Shown: positions 18,381 through 27,079, counted from the first letter of the stretch. The stretch is DNA of 64,000 nucleotides from Nitrososphaeria archaeon (GCA_027078545.1 JALWXN010000004.1:206737-270736); one strand, 5' to 3'. Notes: generated by a model not told the origin, from the sequence alone. Numbers and translations: made by a program.

Positions 18381-18389
18381 GGTGGTGGG

Positions 18390-19409
18390 ATGGGGGTCAA
18401 CGTAGCACCCCTCATATCGGAGTATAAGGAGAAGACTGATTTCCCTAGGCTGAGGGGCTGGGTAATAGTTATCGATGGCTTCAACACCCTCTACCAGTTC
18501 TTAACGACTATAAGGGATAAGACTGGCCGTCCACTTAGGGATAGCAGTGGAAGGGTGACTAGTCATCTAAGCGGCCTCTTCTACCGGAATGTAAACCTAC
18601 TTAAGTTCGGGATTAAGCCCGCCTATGTGTTCGACGGCCCACCGCCCCGTCTAAAGATGCTTGAGCTTGAGAGGCGTAACAAGATCAAGGCTGAGAGTAG
18701 GCAGAAGTTTGAGGAGGCCCTTGCTAGGAAGGATTTCGAGGCGGCTAGAAAATATGCAGCCATGGCTGCACAGCTGGAGGAGTATATGGTCACAGATGCG
18801 AAGGAGCTGTTGAGGTTGATGGGTATACCCGTCATTGATGCTCCGCAGGAGGGTGAGGCCCAGGCGGCCTATATAGCGATGAAGGGTGATGCCGATGCTG
18901 TGGGGTCTCAGGACTACGACTCACTCCTCTTCGGAGCCCCCAAGGTAGTCAGGAATATAACGTTGACCGGAACCGTGAAGTATCCTAGTAAAGGTATAGA
19001 GGTGAGGATGGAGCCTGAGGTCATAAAGCTGGACAAGGTTCTTGATAAGCTTGGGATTACTAGGCAGCAGCTGGTGGATATCGCCATCCTGATAGGGACG
19101 GATTATAACGAGGGTGTCAGGGGGATAGGGCCTAAGAAGGCGTATGACCTTGTGAGGAGGTATGGCAGTATAGAGAACATACCCGATGTGAGGGGGAAGC
19201 TGGATATGGATCTGGTGAGGGAGGTTAGGAAGATATTCCTCTCCCCTGAGGTGACGGATGAGTATGACCTTACCTTCAGTACACCGGATTATGAGGGGAT
19301 AATGCGTTTCCTCTGTGATGAGCATGACTTTAGTAGGGAGCGTGTGAAGAAGGCCCTTGACGAGCTTAGGAAGGCCCTATCGGTTAAGAGTCTCGACCAG
19401 TGGTTCTAA
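18390..19409 (+). CDS. fen1: Flap endonuclease 1
   Basis: A 339-residue FEN1: N-region DGFNTLYQFL, VFDGPPP, EGEAQAAYIA and SQDYDSLLFG acidic residues, and GTDYNEGVRGIGPKKA (H3TH). It cleaves 5' flaps in Okazaki fragment maturation and repair. The C-terminal SLDQWF is a PCNA-interaction (PIP) motif. Confidence 0.96.
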   Translation: MGVNVAPLISEYKEKTDFPRLRGWVIVIDGFNTLYQFLTTIRDKTGRPLRDSSGRVTSHLSGLFYRNVNLLKFGIKPAYVFDGPPPRLKMLELERRNKIKAESRQKFEEALARKDFEAARKYAAMAAQLEEYMVTDAKELLRLMGIPVIDAPQEGEAQAAYIAMKGDADAVGSQDYDSLLFGAPKVVRNITLTGTVKYPSKGIEVRMEPEVIKLDKVLDKLGITRQQLVDIAILIGTDYNEGVRGIGPKKAYDLVRRYGSIENIPDVRGKLDMDLVREVRKIFLSPEVTDEYDLTFSTPDYEGIMRFLCDEHDFSRERVKKALDELRKALSVKSLDQWF

Positions 19410-19459
19410 TAAGCTCCAAATCTTTAATTAGGGTCTATTCTAATGAAATATGGTGGTGT

Positions 19460-19536
<77 letters not shown>

Positions 19537-19550
19537 AACTCTTCTTAGGA

Positions 19551-19644
19551 GGGGCCGTGGTGTAGCTTGGCTAGAACCGAGTTTGGTGGCCAGCATGCGG
19601 GCCTCGGGAGCCCGTGGTCGCCGGTTCAAATCCGGCCGGCCCCA
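19551..19644 (+). tRNA. tRNA-Pro(CGG) with a 19-nt intron in the D-arm
   Basis: Acceptor GGGGCCG/CGGCCCC, anticodon stem CGGGC/GCCCG enclosing CTCGGGA, T-arm GCCGG/CCGGC. Compared with the intact tRNA-Pro(TGG) at 23698, 19 extra bases occur at about 19575-19593, corresponding to tRNA position 22/23 (the boundary can slide by two bases). Removing them gives a sequence identical to tRNA-Pro(TGG) except at position 34. CCA is not encoded (CCT follows). Confidence 0.93.
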
Positions 19645-19659
19645 CCTGAAGATGCCTGG

Positions 19660-20892
19660 TCATATCCTGATCATGCCTGAGAAGTATTCCGCCAAGGCTA
19701 TGGGAGTCTCTTCACCGTCTTCTTCATAGACTATTAAAGCCCTTCCACGTATCTCGCTATCCGCCTCGTGCCTGACTACCCCTCTCCTGATTAGTTGGGC
19801 TATCTCCTTCGACGACTGGATTTTTAGTGTGGGTATCGTCCTCTCGCTGCATATCCCACTGTAGATACATGAGGCGTATCTGCAGGTCTCTCTCGCTAGC
19901 TCGTAGACTGGTCTATATGCGCCGGGCGGCTTGGTATATCCATCCTCTATCTCGGGGCCGTCTATCTTCCTGAATATCGCTATGTACATCAGCCCCGTGT
20001 TGCCCTTATATCTATCGATGTTTAGGCTTGGGAGTATGAAGAAGGACCCTGGCGCGTCGTCGGGTGAAAAGGTCTCTAGGGGGAGTCGAAGATCCCTATT
20101 GATAGGTTCCCATCCATTCTTGAGGGCCTCATGATATACGTCTATCGTCTCCTCCCTGGTCAGGGTGCATGTCAAGTATACTAGGTATCCACCCCTCCTC
20201 ACCATCTGGGATATGTGTTTTACAATGGATCTCTGGAGGGAGGAGTATGCCTCTCTATGTTTTAGGTTGGTGACCACCTCCTGTACCCTTTTATATAGTA
20301 GATCGAGGCCGGTGCATGGAGCGTCGAATATGACTAGGTCGTAGGGCCCGGATGAGGGGAGCTTCTCACCCCTGTGCCTAGAAGTCCAAACATTCCGGAG
20401 GCAGTGTCTAACTATGTTGTTCACCAGTCTCCTGTGACGGGCTCTGTTGGGCTCGTTGGCCACGATGGCTGAGTCTGGATATGTGTTTGCCGCTATAAAT
20501 GTCTTCCCTCCAGGGGCAGCCGCCACGTCTAGGATGTGATCCATCTCCTCTCCCCTCCCTATTGTTTCGAGGATTATGTGTAGGGCTGCGCTGGCCAACT
20601 CCATGATGTAGTACCCCCCATTCCTGTGTATAGCGTTGTCCAGGAGTTCATACCCGTCTAGGACGACTCCAACCCTCCTCTCTAGGCCCTTTAGGGGGGA
20701 TATGTCTATCCCTGCCTCACCCAGTATTTTGAAGATATAATCGCCTCTATATCCCGCTAATGTGTTTATCGATATGGTCTTGATCGGGCGTCTAGCGAGG
20801 ATCTCCGCCTCCTTCAGCGGGTCTATACCCTCTATAGATGATTCTAGTAGGAGTCTCCCTAGTATACTGGGCAGCTCCATCCTATTCCCCAT
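19660..20892 (-). CDS. NOL1/NOP2/Sun family RNA m5C methyltransferase
   Basis: A 410-residue SAM-dependent methyltransferase. The motif I-like DVAAAPGGKTF, DAPCTG (motif IV cysteine) and LTCTLTREE (motif VI catalytic cysteine) are all present. A C-terminal region of about 120 residues with extra cysteines resembles a PUA-type RNA-binding domain. Target (tRNA or rRNA) cannot be told. It lies between two tRNA genes and starts with GGGAG just before the ATG. Confidence 0.88.
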   Translation of the reverse strand: MGNRMELPSILGRLLLESSIEGIDPLKEAEILARRPIKTISINTLAGYRGDYIFKILGEAGIDISPLKGLERRVGVVLDGYELLDNAIHRNGGYYIMELASAALHIILETIGRGEEMDHILDVAAAPGGKTFIAANTYPDSAIVANEPNRARHRRLVNNIVRHCLRNVWTSRHRGEKLPSSGPYDLVIFDAPCTGLDLLYKRVQEVVTNLKHREAYSSLQRSIVKHISQMVRRGGYLVYLTCTLTREETIDVYHEALKNGWEPINRDLRLPLETFSPDDAPGSFFILPSLNIDRYKGNTGLMYIAIFRKIDGPEIEDGYTKPPGAYRPVYELARETCRYASCIYSGICSERTIPTLKIQSSKEIAQLIRRGVVRHEADSEIRGRALIVYEEDGEETPIALAEYFSGMIRI

Positions 20893-20955
20893 GTCTCCCT
20901 TGTTAATTTTTAATATGGGTAGGTGAAACCAAATATTCTTGATGCTATAGTGCTT

Positions 20956-21088
20956 GGGGCCGTGGCCCAGCCAGGAAGGGCGGCCGACAATATCGTTGGC
21001 TGAGGCTCCAGATCCCGGTATTAGGACCCTCTGGGGATGACTGGTGGATACCGGTCGGTCGTGGGTTCAAATCCCACCGGCCCCACCA
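20956..21088 (+). tRNA. tRNA-Trp(CCA) with two introns, CCA encoded
   Basis: Acceptor GGGGCCG/CGGCCCC, D-stem GCCC/GGGC, T-arm GTGGG/CCCAC. A 7-base loop CTCCAGA closed by GCCGG/CCGGT only forms after removing an 18-nt intron at 20987-21004 (position 29/30 or 30/31) and a 38-nt intron at 21012-21049 (37/38). The first intron makes a GCCGAC/GTTGGC hairpin with the exon. The mature molecule is a regular tRNA-Trp. Confidence 0.88.
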
Positions 21089-21223
21089 CCCTCCTCACAG
21101 GTATAACCACCCCCAAAAATCGGGAAGTGTATAGATTACTGCATAGAGAATTTATATTATGCCGATATTATGTCAAGTAGTGATACTCAATGGGTTAGAC
21201 GGCTCTCGGGAGGTGTGGATTAA
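21089..21223 (+). promoter_or_regulatory. Promoter region of the Rieske-cytochrome b operon
   Basis: A 135-base gap with a TATA-like TTTATATTA at 21151-21159, about 70 bases before the GTG start, and a strong GGGAGGTG Shine-Dalgarno eight bases before it. This predicts a leader of about 40 bases. Confidence 0.45.
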
Positions 21224-21718
21224 GTGCCTAATAGGCGTGATGTAATAAAGGCGTTGGCTGCCGCTTCTGGTCTAGCCTGCCTAGCCCCATTCATACCTCT
21301 GGGCAAGTTCCTTACCCCTGAGTCTGGAACCGCCCCTCCACGTCAGAAAATAGCTAATATCGAGGATATCCCGATTGGTACTGAGAGATTTGTTGTATAT
21401 CCCCGTAGTGGTGATCCCGCGAGGGATAAGGATCCTTTTAGGCAGTTCACCGTGGTCAGGACTGGTGAGCGTGAGGTAGTTGGGTATAGTAGGGTCTGTA
21501 TCCATCTATGGTGTCTCATATCCCTAGATAAGGAGACTGGAAACACGTTCCAGTGTCCATGCCACGGAAGTATTTATACTGTGGAGGATGGCTTTGCAAT
21601 TGCGGGTCCCGCAGCTAAGCAGCCCAACAGATATCTACCTAAGCTCCTCCTCGAGATAGACGAGGCGGGCGATATATACGCTGTTGGTGTGGAGGGTGAG
21701 ATTGGATATGGCAGGTGA
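21224..21718 (+). CDS. Rieske iron-sulfur protein
   Basis: A 164-residue Rieske protein: CIHLWC and CPCHGS supply the two Cys and two His ligands of the 2Fe-2S cluster, plus the disulfide cysteines. The N-terminus NRRDVIKALAAASG followed by a hydrophobic stretch looks like an uncleaved Tat signal-anchor, placing the cluster outside the membrane. It starts with GTG and overlaps cytochrome b by 11 bases, so both probably form one quinol-oxidising complex. Confidence 0.93.
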   Translation: MPNRRDVIKALAAASGLACLAPFIPLGKFLTPESGTAPPRQKIANIEDIPIGTERFVVYPRSGDPARDKDPFRQFTVVRTGEREVVGYSRVCIHLWCLISLDKETGNTFQCPCHGSIYTVEDGFAIAGPAAKQPNRYLPKLLLEIDEAGDIYAVGVEGEIGYGR

Positions 21719-23048
21719 GGAGCAGCAGAAGAAGTCTCTAGTAGATAGGGCCATAGAGGCCTATGACTGGACTATTAAGAGGCTAGAGAGGACCATCCTA
21801 TTCGGTATCCGCTTCGTAGTTCCAAATAGGATCGTGAGTCCCCATGGATTTCTAGGTATGCTCACCTTCATAACCTTCATAGTCCTAGGTATTACAGGAG
21901 GCCTCTTAATGTTCTACTACCGCCCAACTCTTGACCAGGCATATCCCAGTGTAGAGATGATTAACAATGAGGTGGACTTCGGGATAATTATTAGGAATAT
22001 CCATTACCACGCCTCTAACCTTATGATCTTCCTGGCCATTTACCACCTGTTCTACCAGTTGTTCTCAGGGAGGTATAAAATTAGGAATGAGGTTATATGG
22101 GTAACTGGGGTCATACTCGGTACACTTACAATCATCGAGGCCTACATAGGATACGACTTGATAATGAATGAGAGGGCTGTTCTAGCCATCAATATTGGTG
22201 CTGCCCTGGCTTATTCAACCCCTGTTATAGGACCTGTAATAGCCGATATAGTGATAGGCACGGGCTTCAACGACCTAGTCCTTAGAATATATGCTCTACA
22301 CGTCTTTATACTCCCCTTGACGATGCTCCTACTAATCACGTTACACTTCCCTAGGAACCTGGTCTTCGACCCAGGTATGGCTGGTATTGTGGTGGGTACC
22401 CTGTTCATCACTTCGGCTCTATATCCAGTTCCACTTGGTAATCAGTACGATCCGTTTAGACCACTCCCCATAACGATCCCAGAGTGGTATATCAACCCGC
22501 TATACGCACTGTTGAGAACAGGTATAGATAAGTTTGTTGCTGGCGTACTCCTCCCCACACTGTTCATCATGATGTTTATGATAGTTCCGTTTGTTGACAG
22601 GTCTAAAGGGATGAGGCTCGCGGATAGGCCTGTGGCCCTGGGTATTGGGCTAGCTGGCGTTTCTCAGAGCATCGTCACCACAGTCTGGGGGTTCTATGTA
22701 GACCCGGATCCAACAAAGGGTTATAATGCCCGTCTAGAGATCGACCCAGTGCTCTTCTTCGGTGTACTTATACTTCTAAACGTGGCGTCATTCGGCGCTG
22801 CATATGCCTACTCCAAGTATAGCAAGGGTAGAAAGCCAGAGCCTGTAAGGAGGGCTACTCAGCAGTTTAAACTATCTGATGAGGAGTTGACGGCCCTCTT
22901 CTACCTGCTATTAGCTGCAGAGATAGCCGTGGTTATACTCTCCCTTGTATCCTACTACATGGGTAACCTGATCTTCGGAATGCTTATGACGGGGGCGTCG
23001 CTGATCGCCTTCGGATTCATTACATATGTCATTAGGTTGATGTCGTGA
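21708..23048 (+). CDS. Cytochrome b of a bc1/b6f-like complex
   Basis: A 446-residue multi-spanning protein. Helix B has His pairs 14 apart (IHYH...IYH) and helix D His pairs 15 apart (LHVF...LHF), the b6-like spacing. PEWY of the quinol-oxidation site is present (IPEWYINPLY). The C-terminal half adds about four more membrane segments, including a loop with charged KGRKPEPVRR. ATG 21708 is preferred over the track start. Exact TM number was not computed. Confidence 0.93.
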   Translation: MAGEEQQKKSLVDRAIEAYDWTIKRLERTILFGIRFVVPNRIVSPHGFLGMLTFITFIVLGITGGLLMFYYRPTLDQAYPSVEMINNEVDFGIIIRNIHYHASNLMIFLAIYHLFYQLFSGRYKIRNEVIWVTGVILGTLTIIEAYIGYDLIMNERAVLAINIGAALAYSTPVIGPVIADIVIGTGFNDLVLRIYALHVFILPLTMLLLITLHFPRNLVFDPGMAGIVVGTLFITSALYPVPLGNQYDPFRPLPITIPEWYINPLYALLRTGIDKFVAGVLLPTLFIMMFMIVPFVDRSKGMRLADRPVALGIGLAGVSQSIVTTVWGFYVDPDPTKGYNARLEIDPVLFFGVLILLNVASFGAAYAYSKYSKGRKPEPVRRATQQFKLSDEELTALFYLLLAAEIAVVILSLVSYYMGNLIFGMLMTGASLIAFGFITYVIRLMS

Positions 23049-23057
23049 GGTGGGATT

Positions 23058-23660
23058 ATGGATCGTGGCCTCTATTTGGCTAGCGTCTTCCTAATAACAA
23101 TAGGTCTGCTCGGGGTTTGGCTCGGCTCCTTTGCAGGCGTCTCTGAGTCGTTTGTCGAGATGACTCCCCCCTCATTAGCAGTCTTCCTTCTAGGGCTATT
23201 CCTACTACCCATAGCTCTCTTCAAGGGTGGGCCTCCCACTGCTGATGCATATGTACCCATAGCCTTCCTCTTTGTACTTGGATTTCTATTGATTGGCTGG
23301 GGATTCATGTTCGGAGGTGAGGGTGAGACAGTCATCCTAGGCACTCAGGAAATGTATCTAGTGATGACCGAGTACGCTTTTAACTACACCAACCCAGATA
23401 TCGAGGTTTATCAGAACTATTTGGTAAGGGTGATACTCGATAATAAAGGAGAGGTTCAGCACTCGTTCATGGTCCTCGGGGTCTCGGAGGACAGTGGGTA
23501 TATCGACCCTGAGCAGGTATACACCATGGAGTTCGTGATAAACCAAGACCCTGGGGTGTATGAGTATCTATGTACCGTCCCTGGTCATAGAGAGGCAGGG
23601 ATGTACGGAACCTGGATTATTCAAGAGCCTCCTGAGAACGCTACAGCCACTGGTGAATAG
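23058..23660 (+). CDS. Membrane-anchored blue copper protein (cupredoxin)
   Basis: A 200-residue protein with three predicted membrane segments (about 5-27, 36-55, 66-86) followed by a cupredoxin domain. Type 1 copper ligands are visible: His in VQHSF, then CTVPGHREAGM giving Cys, His and Met in C-x4-H-x4-M. Co-transcription with Rieske and cytochrome b suggests it takes electrons from that complex. It lacks the CxxxC of a CuA centre, so it is not a normal oxidase subunit II. Confidence 0.85.
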   Translation: MDRGLYLASVFLITIGLLGVWLGSFAGVSESFVEMTPPSLAVFLLGLFLLPIALFKGGPPTADAYVPIAFLFVLGFLLIGWGFMFGGEGETVILGTQEMYLVMTEYAFNYTNPDIEVYQNYLVRVILDNKGEVQHSFMVLGVSEDSGYIDPEQVYTMEFVINQDPGVYEYLCTVPGHREAGMYGTWIIQEPPENATATGE

Positions 23661-23676
23661 CTTCCACAGAAACCCA

Positions 23677-23697
23677 AAATTTTTATTTTTTGATTTT
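23677..23697 (+). terminator. T-rich terminator after the cupredoxin gene
   Basis: Runs of five to six T (TTTTTATTTTTTGATTTTT) begin about 18 bases after the cupredoxin stop, in the form used for archaeal termination. The run ends against the 3' end of the converging tRNA-Pro(TGG). Confidence 0.65.
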
Positions 23698-23775
23698 TGG
23701 TGGGGCCGGCCGGATTTGAACCGGCGACCACGGGCTCCCAAGGCCCGCATGCTAGCCAAGCTACACCACGGCCCC
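23698..23775 (-). tRNA. tRNA-Pro(TGG), no intron, CCA encoded
   Basis: Acceptor GGGGCCG/CGGCCCC, anticodon loop CTTGGGA in stem CGGGC/GCCCG, T-arm GCCGG/CCGGC. It is identical to the spliced form of tRNA-Pro(CGG) at 19551 except for the wobble base. TGG at 23698-23700 encodes CCA. Confidence 0.95.
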
Positions 23776-23784
23776 TACTCCATT

Positions 23785-24141
23785 TTAATCTGATAACCCT
23801 CCTTCTTTAAGAGCTATTATAGCCGCTGCTATATCTCCCTGGGTAAGCTCCAGGGCTTTTATCGCCAGCTCCCTATCCACGTTCGCCTGCTCCATGACTA
23901 TGGCGATGTCCTCCTCGGAGAACTCAGTCTTACCCTCTTCCTCATACTCCTCCTCGTTGCCTATTACCTGGTATATCGTGGTCTCGCCCATGGCGATCTT
24001 GCTGACGTTCGGGTCTACTATCCGGGTCTTCCTACCATCTCTATATATAAATATGACCTCCTCTACATCCAGGTTCTCCATACGCTCTATACCCATCTTC
24101 TTCATCATTCTCCTTAGTTCCCTAGATCCTATCCGCCTCAT
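23785..24141 (-). CDS. nac: Nascent polypeptide-associated complex protein (NAC)
   Basis: A 118-residue archaeal NAC: NAC beta-barrel domain (about 20-75) followed by an acidic linker and a C-terminal UBA domain (EEDIAIVMEQANVDRELAIKAL). It forms homodimers at the ribosome exit tunnel. It lies 9 bases from tRNA-Pro and is divergent from MBF1. Confidence 0.94.
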   Translation of the reverse strand: MRRIGSRELRRMMKKMGIERMENLDVEEVIFIYRDGRKTRIVDPNVSKIAMGETTIYQVIGNEEEYEEEGKTEFSEEDIAIVMEQANVDRELAIKALELTQGDIAAAIIALKEGGLSD

Positions 24142-24220
24142 CCCCCATCCTCAAAATAGTTTGTCATGGGCAGTCTCAATAAATATTTGGGGGTATTGGG
24201 AGTAGAATTATTGTAGCAAA

Positions 24221-24700
24221 ATGTCTTGTGAACTGTGTGGATCCAAGTCGGATGAGTTACATCTCGTCATCTTCTCTGGGAGCCGTGTACTGGCCTGCCA
24301 ATCCTGTATCAGGAAGTATGGCTTGGTCGTTATACGTAGGTCTGGTGAGCCTAGGAAGAGGCCCATCGCTAGGCAGACTAGGCAGCAGCGGAGTGTCAGG
24401 CCACCATCCCCTGAGTATGATGTCGTGGAGGACTATGGCCAGATTATTAAGAGGGCTAGGGAGGAGCGGGGCTTGACCCAGGAGGACCTGGCTAGACTGG
24501 TTGGTGTGAAGCTTAGCTACATAAGGAAGGTTGAGCAGGGGAAGATGGTTCCGGAACTCCCTGTTCTTAGGAAGCTTGAGAAGCTGCTCTCCGTGAAGCT
24601 GGTCGAGGAGGCTGTGCCTAGGGAGGAGAAAGCTATATATTCATCTGGAGGGGATGACTCTATTACCTTGGGAGACCTTCTAGGTAGGGAGGAGCCGTAG
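24221..24700 (+). CDS. Multiprotein bridging factor 1 (aMBF1)
   Basis: A 159-residue protein with an N-terminal zinc ribbon (CELCG and CQSC) and a Cro-type helix-turn-helix (EERGLTQEDLARLVGVKLSYIRKVEQGK, about residues 75-125). Archaeal MBF1 binds the small ribosomal subunit and may act in transcription. It is followed closely by hflX. Confidence 0.93.
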   Translation: MSCELCGSKSDELHLVIFSGSRVLACQSCIRKYGLVVIRRSGEPRKRPIARQTRQQRSVRPPSPEYDVVEDYGQIIKRAREERGLTQEDLARLVGVKLSYIRKVEQGKMVPELPVLRKLEKLLSVKLVEEAVPREEKAIYSSGGDDSITLGDLLGREEP

Positions 24701-24708
24701 GGTGGGTG

Positions 24709-25971
24709 ATGCTCATAAGGGCCGTAGCCATCGTGACGGATAGGAGTAACTTTAGGGAGTTTAGGGTCTTGGCGGAGGAGGCTGGCTATAGAATCGTCGA
24801 CACGGTATATGTACGTAGGCTCACGCCACGTGGATTGAGCGAGGCGAAGCTTGAAGAGGTGAAGGAGGCTGTTAGGCGTAGCCTGGCTGAGGTTGTTCTC
24901 TTCGACAAGGAGTTGAAGCCTAAGCATATGTATAACCTGTGGAAACACGTCAATGTCCAGGTTAGGGATCGTGTGGAGGTGATCCTAGAGATCTTCAGGA
25001 GGCATAGCCCCTCTAAGGAGGCTGATCTCCAGATTAAGCTGGCTAGTCTGAACTACGAGCTGGCTAGGGCTAGGGAGAAGGTTCTCCTAGCCAAGGCTGG
25101 TGAGCAGCCGGCCCTCATCATGGGTCCTGGTCAGTACGAGGTGGATAAGTATTACCTCGAGATTAAGAGGAGGATACAGACTATAAAGAGGAAGCTTGAG
25201 GAGGAGCGTAGGAAACGATCTGTACATAGGGATATGAGGAGGCGGCGGGGATATAAGACCATAGCGATAACTGGCTATACATGCTCGGGGAAGACCACAC
25301 TATTCAACTATCTCTCCGGGATGTCTATGAAGACTGGTGATGAGCCCTTCACAACACTCTCAACGAAGTACTCCCTGTTAAGGATAGGTCTGTGGAAAGT
25401 CTATCTCATCGACACCATAGGCTTCATCCAGGATCTTCCCCCATTCGTCATATCCGCATTCTACTCAACGTTGGAGGAGGTCTCTGAGGCTGATATTGTA
25501 TATCTAGTGGTGGACGTCTCCGAGGAGCTGGATAAGGTCTCGGCTAAGCTGGAAACCTCTCTAGATATCCTCGACAAGCTTGGGTTTAGGGGTAAGGTCA
25601 TCATTGTGGGCAACAAGGTTGACCAGATCAATAATATGGAGGCGTTGAAACCGGTTAAGAGCCTATTTGACGCGACCGGCCACCCATCCATCTTTATCTC
25701 GGCCGCTACTGGTGAGGGGGTTGATAAGCTACTCAGACTGACTGAGGAGCTTCTGGGGACAGGTGTGGAGATGAGGGTGGAGATCCCATATACGAGGAGG
25801 GACTTCTTCGAGATAGTTGGTATGGTGAAGGAGGAGGGTCTCGGCGGCTTCGAGGAGCTGGATGATAGGATGGTTTTTAGGGGTAGGCTTCCAGAGCATA
25901 TCGTGGATAAGCTTATCCATAAAGGTGTTAAGGTCTATGCGGAGGGCCTCCGTTCTACGTCTGGGGCATAG
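24709..25971 (+). CDS. hflX: HflX-type ribosome-associated GTPase
   Basis: A 420-residue GTPase: HflX N-domain (1-110), charged coiled-coil linker (110-180), then the G domain with GYTCSGKTT, DTIGF and NKVD motifs and FTTLSTKYS as switch I. HflX splits or rescues ribosomes. ATG 24709 fits the GGTGG site; GTG 24706 is also possible. Its end overlaps trm56 by 35 bases. Confidence 0.92.
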   Translation: MLIRAVAIVTDRSNFREFRVLAEEAGYRIVDTVYVRRLTPRGLSEAKLEEVKEAVRRSLAEVVLFDKELKPKHMYNLWKHVNVQVRDRVEVILEIFRRHSPSKEADLQIKLASLNYELARAREKVLLAKAGEQPALIMGPGQYEVDKYYLEIKRRIQTIKRKLEEERRKRSVHRDMRRRRGYKTIAITGYTCSGKTTLFNYLSGMSMKTGDEPFTTLSTKYSLLRIGLWKVYLIDTIGFIQDLPPFVISAFYSTLEEVSEADIVYLVVDVSEELDKVSAKLETSLDILDKLGFRGKVIIVGNKVDQINNMEALKPVKSLFDATGHPSIFISAATGEGVDKLLRLTEELLGTGVEMRVEIPYTRRDFFEIVGMVKEEGLGGFEELDDRMVFRGRLPEHIVDKLIHKGVKVYAEGLRSTSGA

Positions 25972-26482
25972 GGTGCCTAGGGATGAGAGGGCATCCACCC
26001 ACCTAGCCCTGGCGGCACGGGCCCTTGGCGCTGAGGAGCTGATATACTCTGGGGATAGGGATCCGGAGCTGGAGGCTAAGATCAGGGATGTGGTTGAGAG
26101 GTGGGGCGGGGGCTTCAGAATAACATATACCGATAGACCCCTGGAGATCCTTAGGAGATATTCGGGACAGGGCTATGCCACGGTCCACCTCACGATGTAT
26201 GGAGTGGGTATAAACGACGTGATGGACTCTATACTCCGGAGGGAGAAGGTACTGGTCATTGTGGGTGGTGAGAAGGTGCCCCGGATATATTTCGAGGAGG
26301 CGGATTATAACGTCGCTGTGGGGTGGCAGCCCCATTCAGAGATAGCCGCCCTAGCAATCTTCCTAGACCGCTACTTCCAGGGGTGGGAGGTGGATACCGT
26401 GGATCCACATCCCCCCACCATCATCCCGATGAAGAGGGGTAAGCTGGTCATAAGGCCTGAGCCGGGAGGCTCTGATACATAG
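25937..26482 (+). CDS. trm56: tRNA cytidine-56 2'-O-methyltransferase aTrm56
   Basis: A 181-residue archaea-specific SPOUT enzyme that methylates C56 in the T-loop of tRNAs. It begins SVLRLGHRVPRDERASTHLALAARALGA, the family signature, and contains VIVGGEKVP and NVAVGWQPHSE from the knot. The correct start (ATG 25937) is internal to the track ORF and overlaps hflX. Confidence 0.94.
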   Translation: MRRASVLRLGHRVPRDERASTHLALAARALGAEELIYSGDRDPELEAKIRDVVERWGGGFRITYTDRPLEILRRYSGQGYATVHLTMYGVGINDVMDSILRREKVLVIVGGEKVPRIYFEEADYNVAVGWQPHSEIAALAIFLDRYFQGWEVDTVDPHPPTIIPMKRGKLVIRPEPGGSDT

Positions 26483-26530
26483 GCACTATTTAATCAATCA
26501 TGGCCGCCTGATGATTATTGGGTGGAGTAG

Positions 26531-27079
26531 GTGGAGGAGTGGAACGATAAGAACTCGGCTGTATACGTCTATAAGAAGATTGTAGAGGCGTATAAGGGCC
26601 CCCTCGCTGGGAAGATAATCGAGGTCTTGGCTGAGCATGGAGAGCTCACGGAGGATGAGCTGGCTGAGAAGGTGGGGGCTGACGAGGCCGAGGTTAGGAG
26701 GGTTATATGGGTCCTCGCCAGTGAGGGCCTCATAGTTTCGAAGAAGGTTGTCAACGAGACTGGATGGATCACCTTCTACTGGCAGCTCCCACTAGACCAG
26801 GTGGACGGCCTTGTACTAGGCCTATATAGACATATTATCGATAGGCTGGAGGAGAAGCTCCGGTATGAGACGGAGAACATCTTCTACTGGTGTATGGATC
26901 CTAACCATAGTAGGCTGACCTTCTCCGAGGCTACTGAGAACATGTTTAGATGCCCCGTCTGTGGGAAGACTCTGATGCCCTATGACAATAGCGAGTTAAT
27001 AGCCGCGATCAAGTACTGTATCTCCGAGATGAGGAAGATTATGAAGGACTATTTCGTGGAGGAGAAGGCTGAGGAGTAG
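26531..27079 (+). CDS. tfe: Transcription factor E alpha (TFE)
   Basis: A 182-residue TFE: N-terminal winged helix (about 20-80) with GELTEDELAEKVG, then a coiled region and a C-terminal zinc ribbon. The second knuckle is a normal CPVC; the first appears as CMDPNH (C-x4-H) instead of CxxC, so zinc binding may be Cys3His. TFE stabilises the melted promoter complex. The start is GTG inside a repeated GGTGGAG context. Confidence 0.9.
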   Translation: MEEWNDKNSAVYVYKKIVEAYKGPLAGKIIEVLAEHGELTEDELAEKVGADEAEVRRVIWVLASEGLIVSKKVVNETGWITFYWQLPLDQVDGLVLGLYRHIIDRLEEKLRYETENIFYWCMDPNHSRLTFSEATENMFRCPVCGKTLMPYDNSELIAAIKYCISEMRKIMKDYFVEEKAEE

